Shown in pieces: positions 60,892 to 64,000 of a DNA stretch of 64,000 nt. The position numbers and the translations under genes were made by a program. Source of the stretch: Burkholderia sp. WSM2232 (lineage in GTDB: Bacteria; Pseudomonadota; Gammaproteobacteria; Burkholderiales; Burkholderiaceae). The stretch spans positions 122 to 64,121 of the forward strand of contig NZ_AWZV01000027.1 of the NCBI RefSeq assembly GCF_000472545.1, read 5' to 3'. A model generated the notes under the pieces. The model made no database searches. It was not told where the DNA came from and saw only the letters and a program-made list of their open reading frames with translations. Position 1 is the first letter of the stretch; every line of letters begins with the position of its first letter.

Positions 60892-62148
60892 TCAGCCCGG
60901 CGTCGAAGCCTCAGTGGACTTCGCGCGCTCCTGATACTCGCGCGGCGTGCATCCAAGCTCGCGGCGAAACACCGCGTACATGTATTGAAGCGAAGTGAAG
61001 CCGCAACGTATCGCCACTTCAGCACTCGACGCGTCCCCCTTAGCGAGGAGTGCTTTGGCGACATCGAGTTTGTGGCGCAAGATTTCCTGGTGCACCGTGC
61101 ACTTCCTCTCGCGCCGGAAGTACTCTTCAAGCGATGAGCGCGACACGCCCACATAGTCCGCAACCTGTTCCGTGCGAATGCCCTGGCACGCATACTGGCG
61201 AATGAAATGCCGCGCGCGCATTACATAGGGACTCGCTAGCGGTTGGTGTTTCGTCGATTCGAGCACGTTGATACCCACCGGCGGCACGAGAATGCGCCGC
61301 CCCGGAAAGCGTGCCCCGCGCAGCATCTGATGCAACAGGTGAGCGGCGGTACGGCCCATTTCCTCGGTGCCCTGAATAACCGAAGAAAGTGGAATGCGTG
61401 TCAGCGTGCGCGTGAGCGGGTCGTTGTCGATGCCGATAATCGCCACTTCCTCCGGCACTGGAATGCCCGCAATCAGACACGCTTGCAGCAGATGCCGCGC
61501 ACGCGCGTCGGTCACTGCAATGATGCCGACCGGTTTGGGCAACTCGCGCAGCCACGCCGTGAGCTGTTCCGTCGCCTGGTTCCATGAAGGCGCGCTGGTG
61601 GACAGGCCACGATAAATCTCGCTGCGAATCTGCTCTGCACTGTAGCCGTCTGCATGCCGCAGGTGAGCGAATGCCAGTTCACGCTGCTGTGCCCAGCGGT
61701 TTTCTTCTGCTTGCGGCAGGCTATATAGCGCGAAGTGTTCGAGTCCCGCGCCGATCAGATGCGTATAGGCGAGCGAGACCAGCTTGCCGTTATCGGTAGC
61801 GATATAGGGTAAGTCCGGAGGATATTGCGCCGGGTCCTCGAATGACGAGCCCACTGCGACAACCGGCAAAGGGCAATCGCGCAGTGCTTCGCTCACCGCC
61901 GGATCGTCGAAATCGGCAATGATGCCGTCGCCGTCAAAGCGCTCGATGCCGGTCAGGCGGCAGCGGAAATCTTCCTCTAGAAAGAGGTCCCAGGCCGCGC
62001 GCGTGGACAGCAGATAGTTGCCAATGCCGGTAATGATCTCGCGGTCGTAGACCTTGTTCGCGTTGAACAGCAGCGCTATGCGATGCGTGGTCTGTGGTGT
62101 TTGCGGACGGGTCATGGCGGTGGGCGGCATGCGGATCACAAAACCCAC
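60892..62148 (-). CDS. xylR: XylR-type regulator (LacI-like ligand domain plus AraC HTH)
   Basis: A 418-residue regulator. The ligand-binding part has HRIALLFNANKVYDREIITG, FLEEDFRCRLTGIERFDGDG and GSSFEDPAQYPPDLPYIATD; the C-terminal AraC domain (about 310-405) reads IRTEQVADYVGVSRSSLEEY and AEVAIRCGFTSLQYMYAVFR. The whole resembles E. coli XylR, the xylose-responsive activator. Start is uncertain: GTG at 62148 has AAGGAG ten bases upstream, with ATGs at 62130 and 62115. It is divergent from xylA, 233 bases apart, its natural target. Confidence 0.92.
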   Translation of the reverse strand: MGFVIRMPPTAMTRPQTPQTTHRIALLFNANKVYDREIITGIGNYLLSTRAAWDLFLEEDFRCRLTGIERFDGDGIIADFDDPAVSEALRDCPLPVVAVGSSFEDPAQYPPDLPYIATDNGKLVSLAYTHLIGAGLEHFALYSLPQAEENRWAQQRELAFAHLRHADGYSAEQIRSEIYRGLSTSAPSWNQATEQLTAWLRELPKPVGIIAVTDARARHLLQACLIAGIPVPEEVAIIGIDNDPLTRTLTRIPLSSVIQGTEEMGRTAAHLLHQMLRGARFPGRRILVPPVGINVLESTKHQPLASPYVMRARHFIRQYACQGIRTEQVADYVGVSRSSLEEYFRRERKCTVHQEILRHKLDVAKALLAKGDASSAEVAIRCGFTSLQYMYAVFRRELGCTPREYQERAKSTEASTPG

Positions 62149-62381
62149 AGTGCCTTGTCTCCTTGGTCCCTGTTTTTAAGCGTCCAGTTATTCTAGGCCG
62201 CGAAACGCGCGCCGGTGCAAAACAAAATAGCAGGCGGTAAGAAACATCAAGCGTACTGCGCAATTTCGCAATTGCCGATGCCCTGCGCAAGCGGCAGCAT
62301 GGCGTCACCTTATCGACCGGCCCGGCCTCGTCGCGCGGGTTGCGGTGCAACATAATCCCTTTAGATGGGAAGGAGACGCTG

Positions 62382-63704
62382 ATGTCCTACTTCGAACACA
62401 TTCCCGAGATCCGTTACGAAGGCCCGCAATCGGACAACCCGCTTGCGTACCGTCACTATGACAAGAACAAAAAGGTACTCGGCAAAACGCTCGAAGAACA
62501 TCTGCGCATTGCGGTGTGCTACTGGCATACCTTCGTATGGCCCGGTGTGGACATTTTCGGGCAGGGCACGTTCAGGCGCCCCTGGCAGCAGCCAGGCGAC
62601 ACAATGGAAATGGCGCACCTGAAAGCGGACGCCGCATTCGAGTTCTTCTCGAAGCTGGGCACGCCGTACTACACCTTTCATGATACCGATGTCGCGCCGG
62701 AAGGCGCAAACCTGAACGAATACAGCGAGAACTTCTCCCGCATAGTGGACTACCTCGAGCGCAAGCAGCAGGACACGGGCATCAAACTGCTGTGGGGTAC
62801 GGCGAATCTGTTTTCGCACCCGCGCTATGCGGCTGGCGCGGCCACGAGTCCCGACCCTGAGATCTTCGCTTTTGCCGCGACGCAGGTACGCCATGCTCTC
62901 GATGCAACGCAGCGGCTCGGCGGCGAAAACTATGTGTTGTGGGGCGGGCGCGAAGGCTACGACACACTGCTCAACACCGACCTCGTGCGCGAACGTGATC
63001 AACTCGCGCGCTTTCTGCATATGGTGGTCGAGCATGCACACAAAATCGGCTTCAAAGGCGCTCTGTTGATCGAGCCTAAACCGCAGGAGCCGACCAAGCA
63101 TCAATACGATCACGATGTGGCGACCGTGCACGGCTTCTTGCTGCAATACGGGCTCGAGAAAGAAATTCGCGTGAATATCGAGGCCAATCATGCGACGCTT
63201 GCCGGCCACTCGTTTCACCATGAAATCGCAACGGCCTATGCGCTCGGCATTTTCGGCAGCGTGGACGCGAATCGCGGCGATCCGCAAAACGGCTGGGACA
63301 CGGATCAATTCCCAAATAGTGTGGAAGAACTCACGCTTGCCTTCTATGAGATCCTGCGGCACGGCGGCTTCACGACAGGCGGCATGAATTTCGACTCGAA
63401 GGTGCGCCGGCAAAGCGTGGATGCGGAAGACCTGTTTCATGGCCACATCGGCGCGATAGATAATCTGGCGCTCGCGCTTGAACGGGCGGCTGTGCTGATC
63501 GGGAACGACCGTCTTGACCAGTTCAGGCGTCAGCGTTACGCGGGCTGGGACGCAGACTTTGGCCGCAAGATTCTTTCCGGCGACTATTCGTTGTCGACGC
63601 TTGCCGCCGAAGCAGTGTCGCGCGATCTGAATCCGCAGCATAAGAGCGGCCAGCAGGAGCGTATGGAAAACATCGTCAATCAGGCCATTTATAGCGGACG
63701 TTAG
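62382..63704 (+). CDS. xylA: Xylose isomerase
   Basis: A 440-residue enzyme converting D-xylose to D-xylulose. The catalytic base H100 and D103 lie in FHDTDVAPEG; metal-site segments include LLIEPKPQEPTKHQYDHDVA and VNIEANHATLAGHSFHHEIA, followed by VDANRGDPQNGWDTDQFPNS and MNFDSKVRRQSVDAEDLF. Length and motifs match the group II enzymes of Burkholderia and E. coli. AAGGAGACGCTG precedes the ATG. It is followed by xylF, with a hairpin between. Confidence 0.97.
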   Translation: MSYFEHIPEIRYEGPQSDNPLAYRHYDKNKKVLGKTLEEHLRIAVCYWHTFVWPGVDIFGQGTFRRPWQQPGDTMEMAHLKADAAFEFFSKLGTPYYTFHDTDVAPEGANLNEYSENFSRIVDYLERKQQDTGIKLLWGTANLFSHPRYAAGAATSPDPEIFAFAATQVRHALDATQRLGGENYVLWGGREGYDTLLNTDLVRERDQLARFLHMVVEHAHKIGFKGALLIEPKPQEPTKHQYDHDVATVHGFLLQYGLEKEIRVNIEANHATLAGHSFHHEIATAYALGIFGSVDANRGDPQNGWDTDQFPNSVEELTLAFYEILRHGGFTTGGMNFDSKVRRQSVDAEDLFHGHIGAIDNLALALERAAVLIGNDRLDQFRRQRYAGWDADFGRKILSGDYSLSTLAAEAVSRDLNPQHKSGQQERMENIVNQAIYSGR

Positions 63705-63731
63705 AGAGCATCGTTGCAATCGGAGAGAGGC

Positions 63732-63750
63732 GCGCGAGTACATCTCGCGC
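63732..63750 (+). promoter_or_regulatory. Hairpin between xylA and xylF
   Basis: GCGCGAG (63732-63738) pairs with CTCGCGC (63744-63750) around TACAT, followed by AAAAAAC rather than T. It is not a terminator on this strand and may stabilise the 3' end of the xylA message while allowing read-through to xylF. Confidence 0.5.
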
Positions 63751-63852
63751 AAAAAACAAAAAGAAGCTTTGGGTTGTCGCTTGTCCGGACCTGCGTCTCG
63801 CAGCGCGGGCCGTCCAATCCGGTATTCCGGCTATCAGACGAAGGAGACAGAG

Positions 63853-64000
63853 ATGAAGTTCGCAACGCGTCGTACTGTACTGAGTTCGCTCGTATGTGGA
63901 GCAGTGCTGGCCAGCCTGTCGCTTGTCGCGCCGCTTGCGCACGCGAGTAAGGATCACCCCGAGATCGGCTTTTGTATCGACGACCTGAGGGTCGAGCGCT
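63853..64000 (+). CDS. xylF: D-xylose-binding periplasmic protein XylF, N-terminal part
   Basis: The first 49 residues are visible. A signal peptide (SLVCGAVLASLSLVAPLAHA) is followed by SKDHPEIGFCIDDLRVER, the conserved start of XylF. The protein delivers xylose to the XylGH importer. A good Shine-Dalgarno (AAGGAGACAGAG) precedes the ATG. The gene runs off the end of the window, where xylGH would be expected. Confidence 0.87.
   Translation, partial: MKFATRRTVLSSLVCGAVLASLSLVAPLAHASKDHPEIGFCIDDLRVER

Overview
The window looks like a chromosomal segment of a Burkholderiaceae bacterium, most likely Paraburkholderia. It is GC-rich and carries a Burkholderia-type SdhC start, a Gram-negative porin of the Burkholderia type, DUF4148, RcnB and H-NS-like small proteins, and many LysR regulators. 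It has no rRNA, recognisable tRNA, insertion sequence, phage gene or CRISPR array. It is metabolic and regulatory accessory chromosome, densely coding, with a few gene-poor gaps (22.6-23.5, 27.8-28.2, 44.4-44.9, 45.5-46.3 and 57.8-58.2 kb).

Layout. 0-8 kb: the end of sdhC, a LysR gene, then a periplasmic alcohol-oxidation locus. This holds a PQQ alcohol dehydrogenase with the lanthanide-type Asp pair, a fused substrate-binding/cytochrome c protein, a reduced pqqA-pqqD pair and an AcoR-like sigma-54 activator. Candidate -24/-12 promoters precede the dehydrogenase, pqqA and the activator. 8-15 kb: a low-oxygen/stress block (zinc alcohol dehydrogenase, CBS-BON protein, tandem universal stress protein, YeeE/YedE pair) with FNR/ANR-like sites, then a LysR/azoreductase pair divergent around a perfect palindrome. 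15-22 kb: a ZnuD-like TonB receptor with Zur-like operators, a Tat-exported peptide/opine-type binding protein with an FAD oxidase, and an MFS transporter. 22-30 kb: an operon of a Glu/Asp-type racemase, a DUF917 protein and an unusual sigma-54 activator with C-terminal TPR-like repeats, flanked by two small paralogues sharing a YWRER motif; then lipoproteins.

30-45 kb: an Old-Yellow-Enzyme-type demethylase/reductase and LysR, then a nearly complete lysine/pipecolate/2-aminoadipate route. It comprises pipecolate oxidase, aminoadipate semialdehyde dehydrogenase, an aminotransferase, 2-oxoadipate dioxygenase/decarboxylase (HglS type) and a YdiJ-type D-2-hydroxyglutarate dehydrogenase, with a divergent LysR regulator. 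Together these would turn pipecolate into 2-oxoglutarate. 44-53 kb: a small gene behind a consensus sigma-54 promoter, a porin, a chemoreceptor, a cold-shock protein, a LysE-type exporter, an H-NS-like protein and a penicillin-binding endopeptidase with a histone-like basic insert. 53-57 kb: protocatechuate 3,4-dioxygenase (pcaHG) with PcaQ, and 4-hydroxyphenylpyruvate dioxygenase with an XRE-cupin regulator (aromatic catabolism). 58-64 kb: small conserved proteins, then a xylose locus (mutarotase, xylR, xylA, start of xylF).

All function calls come from reading translated sequence and motifs; no database search was run. Promoter and operator calls are pattern matches.
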